Positions 22,998-29,610 of a stretch of 50,595 nucleotides of DNA are shown one piece after another; position 1 is the stretch's first letter, and each line of letters starts with the position of its first letter. The notes under the pieces are model-generated. The model saw only the letters and a program-made list of their open reading frames with translations. It made no database searches and was not told the DNA's origin. Location of the stretch: assembly GCA_040757355.1 (NCBI GenBank), contig JBFLWY010000021.1, positions 1 through 50,595 of the forward strand, written 5' to 3'. A program made the translations under genes and the position numbers. This DNA comes from DTYU01 sp040757355. Its GTDB lineage: Bacteria > Bacillota > Desulfotomaculia > Desulfotomaculales > Ammonificaceae.

Positions 22998-23699
22998 TTA
23001 GTTCACCGCCACCGCGAACCAGCCGTGGTCCATCTCTTTGAACTTCACTGCCACGAGCTCCCCGATGGCGCCGGCCAGCTTCTTGCCGGTGCCGTTCTTG
23101 CCGTAGACCGCTACCTTCTCCCCTCCTTCCATCTCGCAGTAAGCCCGGATGGTGCCTTCACTCTTGCCCGGCTTTGCCTCCAGGACCTTGACCTTCGCTT
23201 CTTTGAGGCCGTTGCCGTTAGCGACTTCCTTCACCGCTTCGGTGAACTTCTTCCGCGCCCCGGCCTTCTGCTCCTCCGGCTCCACCGCCTGCCTGGTGAG
23301 GACCGCCTCCTCCACGTCCTGCCGCCCGGTCTGAATCGCCGCGGCCAGGAGGTTGAGGAGCGCCGTTGCCGTCCGGTGCTCGTAGCGGCTGCGGTCAAGC
23401 CGGGCCTCCAGGTCAACGACCGCTTCCCTCGCCTTGCGAATAACTTCGTCGTTGGCCTGGTAGATTTCGTTTGCCTGGAGCCTGCGGGCGATCTCCGCCT
23501 TGCGGGCCTCCTCGTTCGGATACTTCTTCTTGCCGTCGCCGTTGGACTCGTTCGCCACTTCCCCCGCTACCTGGGCCTCCAACTTCGCCCTGTCCTGCAG
23601 GAGATCGTGGAGCCTCTGCTTGGTCTCCGCCGCCTGGCGGATGAGGGCTTCGACCTCACCGGGCAACCTCTGCGCCTGTTCGATTAGGGTTCTGAGCAT
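22998..23699 (-). CDS. Hypothetical coiled-coil protein of the island
   Basis: A 233-residue protein. Residues ~1-145 are heptad-rich helices (LIRQAAETKQRLHDLLQDRAK), with a charged GDGKKKYPNEEARKAE loop. The C-terminal ~70 residues look like a small beta domain (GTIRAYCEMEGGEKVAVYGKN). ATG 23699 follows GGAGG. It is the first gene of the leftward unit, driven by a strong promoter divergent from the XRE repressor. In satellites and phages this position holds genes under repressor control. Confidence 0.7.
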   Translation of the reverse strand: MLRTLIEQAQRLPGEVEALIRQAAETKQRLHDLLQDRAKLEAQVAGEVANESNGDGKKKYPNEEARKAEIARRLQANEIYQANDEVIRKAREAVVDLEARLDRSRYEHRTATALLNLLAAAIQTGRQDVEEAVLTRQAVEPEEQKAGARKKFTEAVKEVANGNGLKEAKVKVLEAKPGKSEGTIRAYCEMEGGEKVAVYGKNGTGKKLAGAIGELVAVKFKEMDHGWFAVAVN

Positions 23700-23745
23700 C
23701 GGGAATCGACCTCCTTAATAGGGTTAGTGTTTTGGTTCTGAAACA

Positions 23746-23774
23746 ATTTTAACAAGAACCAGGACAAGTGTCAA
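23746..23774 (-). promoter_or_regulatory. Leftward promoter of the island
   Basis: On the minus strand TTGACA (23774-23769), 17 bases, then TAAAAT (23751-23746): a near-consensus promoter for the coiled-coil gene. The AT-rich interval contains TTGTTAAAATTG and TTGTTAAATTT, possible operator half-sites for the divergent repressor. Confidence 0.7.
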
Positions 23775-23813
23775 TACTTTTTGTTAAATTTCCGAAGAAA
23801 AATTTTTCGTTTA

Positions 23814-23843
23814 TTGCACATAATGTTATGGTTATGGTATAAT
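23814..23843 (+). promoter_or_regulatory. Rightward promoter of the repressor-integrase unit
   Basis: TTGCAC (23814-23819), 18 bases, TATAAT (23838-23843), then AGGAGGG at 23851 for the repressor gene. It is back-to-back with the leftward promoter. Confidence 0.7.
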
Positions 23844-23864
23844 CAGCTTAAGGAGGGATGCGCG

Positions 23865-24122
23865 TTGAGAGTATCCTGTCGGTTGTCGGCGATAATGGGG
23901 GAGAAGCGGCTTAAGATGACGGATGTGGTGCGAGGCACCGGGCTTGGGCGAACCACGGTTTGGAACCTTTACCACGACCGGGCAACAAGAATCGGCTTCG
24001 ACGTTCTGGCAAAACTTTGCCGGTTTCTCGATTGCCAGCCTGGCGATCTCCTGGTTTACATCCCGGACGAGGGAAAGCCGAAGGGAAACCTTGGCGACAC
24101 GGCGGCCGGCAAGTGGTTTTAA
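23865..24122 (+). CDS. XRE-family transcriptional regulator
   Basis: An 85-residue Cro/CI-type protein. TTG 23865 lies seven bases after AGGAGGG and just downstream of the promoter, so the longer frame from 23781 is not used. The helix-turn-helix is TDVVRGTGLGRTTVWNLYHD, followed by DVLAKLCRFLDCQPGDLLVY, the typical small repressor (HTH_26) pattern. It probably controls both divergent promoters and thereby integrase and leftward genes. Confidence 0.85.
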   Translation: MRVSCRLSAIMGEKRLKMTDVVRGTGLGRTTVWNLYHDRATRIGFDVLAKLCRFLDCQPGDLLVYIPDEGKPKGNLGDTAAGKWF

Positions 24123-24186
24123 GGGCAGGACTTTTTACGCTTAATACGCTTTTTACGCAGTTTAATACTTTTAAGGAGGGATCGCG

Positions 24187-24273
24187 GTGAAAGCGGTATG
24201 GGACAGGTACGGGTGGCTTTTGGTGTTAGGGATACCGGTCGCGGCCTGGTTGTGCGTCCTGTGGTGGAAGTAA
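24187..24273 (+). CDS. Single-span membrane peptide
   Basis: A 28-residue frame from GTG 24187, six bases after AGGAGGG. MKAVWDRYGW precedes a hydrophobic helix LLVLGIPVAAWLCVLWW. It lies between repressor and integrase in the same direction. The good ribosome site and composition favour a real small protein; the role is unknown. Confidence 0.5.
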   Translation: MKAVWDRYGWLLVLGIPVAAWLCVLWWK

Positions 24274-24286
24274 GGGGGGGATAGCG

Positions 24287-25525
24287 ATGGCGAAGAAGCG
24301 CGGGCAAGGTGAGGACAGTAAGCGCAAGGAAAGGAAGCGCGGGCAGGGTGAAGGCAGCATCCGAAAGCGGAAGGATGGAACCCGGGAGGTCCGGCTGACT
24401 ATCGGGGTCGATCCGGAGACCGGCAAGCAGAAGCAGATCAGCAAGTACTTTAAGACCCGTGAGGAGGCCCGAGACTGGTTAGCAGAGGCCATACACAAAC
24501 GAGCTACCGGTGTCTTTGTTGAACCCAACAAAATCACCCTAAAGCAATGGTTGAACCGCTGGCTTAATGTCTATGCTAAGCAAAAGGTGGCGGTAACCAG
24601 CTTCGATTTTTATGAGACCCTGATTCGCCGTCAGATCGTGCCCGCCATCGGGCATATAGAGTTACAAAAACTAAAACCAATAGATGTCCAGGAGATGTAT
24701 GCCGGGAAGATGAAAAACGGCAGGCTGGACGGTGGTGGCGGTCTGTCAGCGGAAACGGTGAGGCGAATACACAACATTCTGCACGGTGCATTAAAGCAGG
24801 CGGTTAAAGAGGGATACGTTAACCGGAATATTGTTGAGGCTGTAGAACCTCCGAAGGTCAATAAAGAAGAAGTTACCCCTTTGGCCAAAGAAGACACCGA
24901 TAAGTTTCTTTCCGCAGTCCAGGAAGACAGGTTATATGCTCTGTTCGTCCTGGCCCTGACCACGGGGCTGCGCAGGGGCGAATTGCTGTCCTTGCGGTGG
25001 CAGGACGTGGATCTTAACAAACGAACTGTGAGCGTTCGGTACACTCTCGCAAGGGCGAAGCAGGAGGAAGGCCCCACTAAAACGGCGCTGATCTTCAAGG
25101 AGCCGAAAACAGCAAAATCGAGGCGGACGGTGCCGCTTACCCAGGTGGCAGCCCAGGCGCTTAAAACCCACAAGGCCCGCCAGGCGCAGGAGAGGCTGTT
25201 CTTTGGGCAGGCGTACCAGGACAACGGCCTGGTGTTCGCTACCGAGGACGGCCGGCCGATTGATCCCCGGAACTTCACCAGGCGGTATACCAGGCTGATG
25301 AAGGCGGCCGGGGTAAAACATACCCGGTTCCACAACTGGAGGCATACCTTTGCGACCGTGCTGCTGGAGTTAGGGGAACATCCCAAAGTAGTGCAAGAAA
25401 TGCTTGGTCATAGTAAGATAGCTACCACCCTCGATACATACAGCCATATTACGCCTGGGCTGATGGAGCAGGCGGCGGCGAAGCTGGATGCCGTTTACGG
25501 TCAAAAAGGGAGCCCTTCATCATAA
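24287..25525 (+). CDS. int: Tyrosine site-specific integrase
   Basis: A 412-residue phage-type integrase. The N-terminus has a basic repeat (KKRGQGE, KRGQGEGSIRKRKDG) and an arm-binding AP2-like domain, then a SAM-like core-binding domain (~65-165), then the catalytic domain. Catalytic residues visible: R229 in TTGLRRGEL, lysine in KTAKSRRTVPL, H349-x2-R352 in HNWRH, the GHSK histidine and nucleophile Y385 in DTYSHI. ATG 24287 follows GGGGGG. It lies ~140 bases from the tRNA-Lys gene that serves as attachment site. Confidence 0.95.
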   Translation: MAKKRGQGEDSKRKERKRGQGEGSIRKRKDGTREVRLTIGVDPETGKQKQISKYFKTREEARDWLAEAIHKRATGVFVEPNKITLKQWLNRWLNVYAKQKVAVTSFDFYETLIRRQIVPAIGHIELQKLKPIDVQEMYAGKMKNGRLDGGGGLSAETVRRIHNILHGALKQAVKEGYVNRNIVEAVEPPKVNKEEVTPLAKEDTDKFLSAVQEDRLYALFVLALTTGLRRGELLSLRWQDVDLNKRTVSVRYTLARAKQEEGPTKTALIFKEPKTAKSRRTVPLTQVAAQALKTHKARQAQERLFFGQAYQDNGLVFATEDGRPIDPRNFTRRYTRLMKAAGVKHTRFHNWRHTFATVLLELGEHPKVVQEMLGHSKIATTLDTYSHITPGLMEQAAAKLDAVYGQKGSPSS

Positions 25526-25554
25526 GATCATTTGAAGCGGAAAGAAAAAGCAAG

Positions 25555-25584
25555 TGCCAGGGATCGCCCCTGGCATTATTTTTT
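25555..25584 (+). terminator. Intrinsic terminator after the integrase gene
   Basis: TGCCAGG and CCTGGCA form a stem with a short loop, followed by TTA and six T (25579-25584). Confidence 0.8.
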
Positions 25585-25586
25585 CC

Positions 25587-25610
25587 GGTAAGGGTAAAGT
25601 AAGGGTAAAA
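25587..25610 (+). promoter_or_regulatory. Putative integrase arm-binding sites, right end
   Basis: GGTAAGGGTA at 25587-25596 and GTAAGGGTAAAA at 25599-25610 repeat the doublet seen near the left end at 13009-13034, in the same orientation. They lie 54 bases inside the right att site. Confidence 0.55.
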
Positions 25611-25663
25611 TCTTATTTTGCGGCAACCTACCGAACCCTAAAACCGTTGATATAACTGGGTTC

Positions 25664-25739
25664 TGGTGGGCCACGAGGGACTCGAACCCCCAACCAGACG
25701 ATTAAGAGTCGCCTGCTCTACCAGTTGAGCTAGTGGCCC
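25664..25739 (-). tRNA. tRNA-Lys (anticodon CTT)
   Basis: A 76-base cloverleaf: acceptor GGGCCAC/GTGGCCC, D-arm with AGCTCAACTGGTAGAGC, anticodon loop CTCTTAA, T-arm with TTCGAGT, encoded CCA. It is the last of three tRNAs. The 40 bases at its 3' end (25664-25703) are the right att site of the island; the gene stays intact after integration. Confidence 0.96.
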
Positions 25740-25854
25740 GTATCGGATGTCAGTCGTCGGACGTCGGTCGTCGGACCTGCTTGTAGGAATTTGCTCTGCA
25801 AATTCCTACCTTGGATTTTCTGACGACTGACGACTGACTGCTGACGGCTGTTTA
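25740..25854. repeat. Inter-tRNA palindromic spacer 1
   Basis: The spacer contains GTAGGAATTTGC, a 3-base loop and GCAAATTCCTAC (25783-25809), framed by GTCAGTCGTC on one side and GACGACTGAC on the other, so it can form one long hairpin. A diverged copy fills the next spacer. Confidence 0.75.
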
Positions 25855-25939
25855 TGGTGGAGGGGGCTGGATTCGAACCAGCGAAGGCGTCGCCAGCAGA
25901 TTTACAGTCTGCCCCCTTTGGCCACTCGGGTACCCCTCC
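25855..25939 (-). tRNA. tRNA-Tyr (anticodon GTA)
   Basis: An 85-base class II tRNA: acceptor GGAGGGG/CCCCTCC, anticodon loop with GTA (GACTGTAAATC), long variable arm GGCGACGCC, T-loop TTCGAAT, encoded CCA. Confidence 0.95.
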
Positions 25940-26050
25940 TTATCGGTTGTCAGACGTCGGTCGTCGGTCATCAGACCTGTTTGTAGGAATTTGCTTTACA
26001 AATTCCTACTTTTTTTCTGACGGCTGACGACTGACCACTGACGACTGAAC
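25940..26050. repeat. Inter-tRNA palindromic spacer 2
   Basis: Related to spacer 1: GTAGGAATTTG/CAAATTCCTAC at 25983-26009, flanked by GTCGGTCGTC-type and CTGACGACTGAC-type arms. Eight T follow the inner stem on the plus strand, so it might end plus-strand transcripts. Confidence 0.75.
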
Positions 26051-26128
26051 TGGTCGGGATGGGGGGATTTGAACCCCCGGCCTCGTGCTCCCAAGGCACG
26101 CGCGCTCACCAAGCTGCGCTACATCCCG
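26051..26128 (-). tRNA. tRNA-Pro (anticodon TGG)
   Basis: A 78-base cloverleaf: acceptor CGGGATG/CATCCCG, anticodon loop CTTGGGA within CGTGC/GCACG, T-loop TTCAAAT, encoded CCA. It is the first gene of the tRNA operon. Confidence 0.95.
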
Positions 26129-26145
26129 GGATGGTCGCAAATTTA

Positions 26146-26174
26146 ATTATAGCGGAGGCAAATCCCTTAGTCAA
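26146..26174 (-). promoter_or_regulatory. Promoter of the tRNA operon
   Basis: On the minus strand TTGACT (26174-26169), 17 bases, TATAAT (26151-26146), ending 18 bases before tRNA-Pro: a strong sigma-A-type promoter. Confidence 0.8.
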
Positions 26175-26258
26175 GGGAAAGAAGAGGATCCGTAAGTGAT
26201 TAAGGAGACGGTTTTACACCTCCCACGGGTAGCTATTCAACTGGTCACCTGGCATTTT

Positions 26259-26327
26259 CCCGCACTCAACTCTATATGCAGAGGCTGCCGGAATTACGCT
26301 ACTCTTACCGGCCGAGTTGAGTGCGGG
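26259..26327. repeat. 69-bp inverted-repeat element related to the CCCAGCACTCA family
   Basis: CCCGCACTCAACTC and its exact complement GAGTTGAGTGCGGG enclose 41 bases containing CTGCCGG/CCGGCC-like stem. The arms differ by one deleted and one changed position from CCCAGCACTCAACTC at 29611. It lies just past the 3' end of tupC. Confidence 0.7.
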
Positions 26328-26380
26328 GCTGACGCAGCAATGCATTGTTTATCGCCGCGCCCCCCAAAGTGCCTGAATAG

Positions 26381-27088
26381 TTACTCCCACGGCACCCAGG
26401 AAACCCTCTCCAGGATGTCAGCCCCGAAAACCTCCTCCGTTTTGCCTTCTTTGATAATCTTGCCGTTGAGCATCACGGCGACCCGGTGGGCGAGGAAAGG
26501 AATTTCCGTATAGTCGTGGGTGACGAAAAGTGTGGTGGTCATGGTTTCCCTTAAGATTCCCCGGAGCTTAACGAGGAGTTCGTTGCGCGTAGGGTAGTCG
26601 AGCGACGCGAACGGCTCGTCGAGGAAGAGCACGTCGGGTTCCAGGGCAAAAGCGCGCGCCAGGTTTACCCGTTGGGCTTCACCGCCGGATATGTTTCGGG
26701 CCGGGCGGCGTCCCAGGTGGGGGATGCCGAAATATTCCAACCACTTCTGTGCCCGCGCGGCCGCTTCTCGGCGCGGAACGCCCCTGATCTGCAGCGGGGT
26801 GGTGATGTTTCCCGCTACGGTCGTGTTCAGCAGCAGGGCTTCCTGGAAGACCACTGCCATCCGCCGGCGAAGCGCCAATAAGTTGCCGTTATGAGCCGTC
26901 TCGCCGTTGAACCTGATGGTACCCGCCGTGGGCGGCTGAAGCTGCGCGAGGGTCAACAGCAGGCTGGTCTTGCCGGCCCCGTTCGGCCCGACCAAGGCGA
27001 GGACTTCACCCCTGTTGAGGCGCAGGCTTTCCACTTCATATATGTCGCGGCCGTTAATGCTCAAGCGCAGGTTCTTTGCTTCAACCAT
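26381..27088 (-). CDS. tupC: Tungstate ABC transporter ATP-binding protein TupC
   Basis: A 235-residue ABC ATPase: Walker A GPNGAGKTS, Q-loop VVFQEALL, signature ISGGEAQRVNLARA, Walker B VLFLDEPFASLD and switch histidine VTHDY. It is the third gene of a minus-strand operon with a TupB-type permease and a TupA-type binding protein. It energises tungstate (or molybdate) import. Tungsten would be needed for enzymes such as formate dehydrogenase or aldehyde:ferredoxin oxidoreductase. Confidence 0.92.
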   Translation of the reverse strand: MVEAKNLRLSINGRDIYEVESLRLNRGEVLALVGPNGAGKTSLLLTLAQLQPPTAGTIRFNGETAHNGNLLALRRRMAVVFQEALLLNTTVAGNITTPLQIRGVPRREAAARAQKWLEYFGIPHLGRRPARNISGGEAQRVNLARAFALEPDVLFLDEPFASLDYPTRNELLVKLRGILRETMTTTLFVTHDYTEIPFLAHRVAVMLNGKIIKEGKTEEVFGADILERVSWVPWE

Positions 27089-27092
27089 ATTC

Positions 27093-27788
27093 TCACCGAC
27101 TTCCCCGCTGCTGCAGGTAGGTCAACGCGGCGGTAATCGCGAAAGAGAGCAGCAGCAGGATGACGCTCAAGGCCGTGGCGAATTCGAAATTGCCCTTGGA
27201 AACCTCCAGGACGGTTGCAGTAGTGAGGACGCGCGTTTCGCCGCGGACGTTCCCGCCTACCATCATCGAGGCACCTACCTCCGACACCACGCCGCCGAAG
27301 CCGGCGATAACCGCCGCCAGGATACCGAGGCGCGCTTCCCGGAGTAAAAGCAACAAGTACTGCAGTCGCGTTACCCCCAGGGAGAGTATCTGCAGGCGCA
27401 GTTTCGGGTTGATTGACTGGATGGCTGCGACGGTGAAGCCGGCCACTATCGGCGAGGCGATGACGGCCTGGGCGACAATCATGGCCGCGGGCGAGTAAAG
27501 AATGCCCAGGAACCCCAGCGGCCCGTATCGCGTCAGGCAGAGCCAGGTGGCCAGCCCAACTACCACCGGCGGCAGGCCCATACCAAAGTTTACTACGCTG
27601 ATCACAAACCCGCGGCCGAAGAACCGGGTGAGCGCCAGCAGGGCCCCGGCGGGAACGCCGATGGCCACACTGACGCAGGTGGCCGTACCGGAGACCTGGA
27701 GCGTCCGCAGGGTGATGTTTACCACCTCCGGATCGGCCGCGGCCAGCAACCGGACAGCTTCTACCAACCCTTCGCCAACAACACTCAA
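27093..27788 (-). CDS. tupB: Tungstate ABC transporter permease TupB
   Basis: A 231-residue membrane permease with about five helices and the loop GVSVAIGVPAGALLAL region plus a conserved VSEVGASMMVGGN typical of TupB. TTG 27788 lies six bases after GGAGGG; the longer frame to 27866 would run into repeat sequence and is unlikely. The tupC start is four bases past the stop, so coupling is likely. It is separated from tupA by 231 bases containing tandem repeats. Confidence 0.9.
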   Translation of the reverse strand: MSVVGEGLVEAVRLLAAADPEVVNITLRTLQVSGTATCVSVAIGVPAGALLALTRFFGRGFVISVVNFGMGLPPVVVGLATWLCLTRYGPLGFLGILYSPAAMIVAQAVIASPIVAGFTVAAIQSINPKLRLQILSLGVTRLQYLLLLLREARLGILAAVIAGFGGVVSEVGASMMVGGNVRGETRVLTTATVLEVSKGNFEFATALSVILLLLSFAITAALTYLQQRGSR

Positions 27789-27816
27789 AAATTTACCCTC
27801 CCTGATTGACCTCTTT

Positions 27817-27909
27817 GGTCCGTTCAACGTGCATGCTAAAGCGGCTTGGATTCTTGGTCCGTTCAAAGTTCAAGCTATGATGGCTTGAATTTCGGGTCCG
27901 TTCAACGTT
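27817..27909. repeat. 39-bp tandem repeat between tupA and tupB
   Basis: GGTCCGTTCAACGT-type units start at 27817, 27856 and 27895 (period 39); the third is partial. The motif GGGGTCCGTT also adjoins the CCCAGCACTCA repeats at 104-125 and, in reverse, 49417-49436. The stretch that follows is AT-rich with GTTTAAAAG/CTTTTAAAAC complementarity and ends in repeated GAACTTC. Confidence 0.7.
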
Positions 27910-28019
27910 TAAAAGTTCTAAGTTAAACAGTTTTACATTTCTAAGCTTTTAAAACAATCGACCGGTTCTACGGTTCGAATTCTCACAGTTGTTTTGGGTC
28001 TCGAACTTCGAACTTCGAA

Positions 28020-28880
28020 CTATAACGTTTTACCAGCATCCGGGAAAAACAGCGGCTGTCCGTATTTTTCCTTGCCGAACTCACCGATCATCTTCTGAGT
28101 TGCCGGTGCGACCATGAATTCAACGAAAGCCTTTCCCCCGTCCGCGTTCACCTTATCGAATTTCTCCGGGTTGACCTGCATCACATGGTAGATATTGAGC
28201 AGGGACTTGTCGCCCTCCGAGAAGATGTCGAGCTTGACGTTTGCTTGCTGCGCAAGATAGGTGGCGCGGTCGGTGAGGGTGTACCCCTTCTTTTCGGACG
28301 CCATCAGGAGGGTCGCACCCATACCCTGTCCGGACTCCTGGTACCAGTTGCCGGACGGAGCGACCCCGGTTTCCGCCCAGATGGAAAGCTCTTTCTTGTG
28401 CGTTCCCGAATCGTCGCCGCGCGAGATGAACACCGCCTTCTTAGCGGCGATGGCTTTGAAGGATTCAATGCTGGACTTTCCCCTGATGCCGGCCGGGTCT
28501 TCCGGGGGGCCGACAATCACGAAGTCGTTGTGCATGACCAGCCGGTAGTTAATCCCGATGCCGGCATCCACCAGCGGTTTTTCGGACTCCGGTGCGTGAG
28601 TCAGCAGGACGTCGGCCTCTCCCTTCTCGCCCATCGCCAGCGCCTGGCCGGTACCGACGGCGATTGGTTTGACTTTGTAACCGGTTTGCTTTTCAAATTC
28701 CGGTATCAGCATGTCGAGTAGCCCTGAGTCCATCGTGGACGTTGTGGTTGCCAAAATTACTTCTCTTACTTCGGGCTTAACAGCAGAAGTTTCCTGCGTT
28801 CTTATTTTCTTGCCGCAGCCGCCGGCTATCGCCGTCGCGAAAAGCACTATCAAAACGGAAAGCGGTACTATTCTTCGCAA
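28020..28880 (-). CDS. tupA: Tungstate-binding lipoprotein TupA
   Basis: A 286-residue substrate-binding protein. Its N-terminus has a lipoprotein signal ending AIAGGC, so it is anchored outside the membrane. ILATTTSTMDSGLLD carries the TTTST anion-binding motif of TupA; ISRGDDSGTH is the second conserved loop. The start is TTG 28880 behind GGAAGGAG; the nearby ATG is out of frame. The 5' leader is long and holds repeats and two minus-strand terminators, so expression is probably attenuated. Confidence 0.93.
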   Translation of the reverse strand: MRRIVPLSVLIVLFATAIAGGCGKKIRTQETSAVKPEVREVILATTTSTMDSGLLDMLIPEFEKQTGYKVKPIAVGTGQALAMGEKGEADVLLTHAPESEKPLVDAGIGINYRLVMHNDFVIVGPPEDPAGIRGKSSIESFKAIAAKKAVFISRGDDSGTHKKELSIWAETGVAPSGNWYQESGQGMGATLLMASEKKGYTLTDRATYLAQQANVKLDIFSEGDKSLLNIYHVMQVNPEKFDKVNADGGKAFVEFMVAPATQKMIGEFGKEKYGQPLFFPDAGKTL

Positions 28881-28925
28881 AATGGTTCATCTCCTTCCGA
28901 AGATTGTTCAACCTTATCCTGACAG

Positions 28926-29083
28926 CCCAGCACTCAATGTAATCCTTGAAGTTTGAAAGCTATCACTTCATTAGACTAAAGAAGGTCTCTCCTCCAAAGC
29001 TCAAAAAGTCCTATTGAGTGCTGGGCATTTAAGCTCAATGAAGGTCTGTCCTTCGAAGTGCAAGAAGTCTATTGAGTGCTGGG
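28926..29083. repeat. Palindromic repeat R3 plus a joined half-copy
   Basis: 28926-29025 is a full 100-bp unit with the CCCAGCACTCAAT/ATTGAGTGCTGGG ends. Its first half matches R1 exactly while its second half is a diverged subtype. It is followed at about 29029-29083 by a second right half that matches R1/R2. The left flank (CTGACAG) equals that of R1 and the right flank that of R2. This looks like a recombination product between two neighbouring copies. It lies inside the tupA leader. Confidence 0.8.
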
Positions 29084-29127
29084 TCGTGAACGACTCCTTA
29101 TACAAATTTGCGAGGCAAAAAACGCAA

Positions 29128-29178
29128 GGGAAAAGAAAGAGCCGGGTTGCCCGTGCGCAAGCAAAGATACCCGGCTCT
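29128..29178 (-). terminator. Intrinsic terminator in the tupA leader
   Basis: Read on the minus strand, AGAGCCGGGT and ACCCGGCTCT make a perfect 10-bp stem (29178-29138) with a 21-base loop, followed directly by TTCTTTT. No gene ends here on this strand, so it is probably a regulated (attenuation) terminator upstream of tupA. Confidence 0.65.
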
Positions 29179-29184
29179 GACTTA

Positions 29185-29345
29185 AGCCAGAACTGATCCC
29201 TCCTTTCCGCACCGGGAGGCACGCCCGTTTCCAGACGCACCCTGTCGGTCTGCCTGCCGTAGCTTTTTCCTGTGCCTTAGGTCAGGAGACTCGGAGAAAC
29301 TTTGATATTATTCGATACTTTGGCCGGAATTCCTGCGTGTAAGCG
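29185..29345 (-). promoter_or_regulatory. Candidate Moco/Tuco-type riboswitch upstream of tupA
   Basis: The minus strand here contains CTCCGAG (29296-29290), CCTAAG, and a stem GGAGGG/CCCTCC arrangement reading GTGCCTCCCGG...GGAAAGGAGGG (29221-29198), then the intrinsic terminator. These elements and the order resemble the molybdenum/tungsten cofactor riboswitch, which is known to precede molybdate and tungstate transport genes. The call is from memory of the motif and context, without a covariance-model search. Confidence 0.4.
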
Positions 29346-29365
29346 GATCCTTTTAGGGTTTTGAC

Positions 29366-29392
29366 AAAAAAAGTCCAGCGGATACCGCTGGA
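29366..29392 (-). terminator. Second minus-strand terminator hairpin
   Basis: TCCAGCGG and CCGCTGGA around TAT (29392-29374), followed on the minus strand by C and seven T (29372-29366). A TATAAA box (29414-29409) lies 17 bases before it, so a very short RNA may be made. No gene ends nearby on this strand. Confidence 0.6.
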
Positions 29393-29521
29393 TGGGGAGA
29401 GATAGAGTTTTATAGCGGAGCTATCTGAATTGTTTCCAGACAAATCACTATTTATGCATTTCATTGCACATTAGGAGTCAGGTTCTCAAACATTTTGCGG
29501 GAATGCCGGCCAGGATAAATG

Positions 29522-29578
29522 ATGAAATGGCTCCTGAAGATAACGGCAGCAGCCTTGATAGGCGGCGGCAGCAGATAA
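29522..29578 (+). pseudogene. Possible signal-peptide stub
   Basis: An 18-codon frame reads MKWLLKITAAALIGGGSR and stops. It looks like the beginning of a secreted protein cut short, just before the compound repeat at 29611. The ribosome site is poor. It may be chance. Confidence 0.2.
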
Positions 29579-29610
29579 CAACTGGTTAATTGTGGAGGAA
29601 TCATTCACGA

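Larger units (their letters stand above)
12858..25703. mobile_element. Integrated tRNA-Lys island, phage-satellite- or plasmid-like
   Basis: A 12.8-kb element bounded by a 40-bp duplication of the 3' part of tRNA-Lys (12858-12897 and 25664-25703, one mismatch). The right end holds the tyrosine integrase next to the intact tRNA gene. It also holds two excisionase-like HTH proteins, a prim-pol/AAA replication protein with iteron-like repeats, an XRE repressor with divergent promoters, a small-terminase-like protein and unknown proteins. Repeated GTAAGGGTA sites lie inside both ends. I see no large terminase, portal, protease, capsid or tail gene, nor conjugation genes. Size and content recall phage-inducible chromosomal islands; a decayed prophage or integrative plasmid is the alternative. 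Confidence 0.85.

Noticed and set aside
12858..25703. Complete prophage
   Set aside because: No large terminase, portal, capsid, tail or lysis gene is recognised in 12.8 kb.
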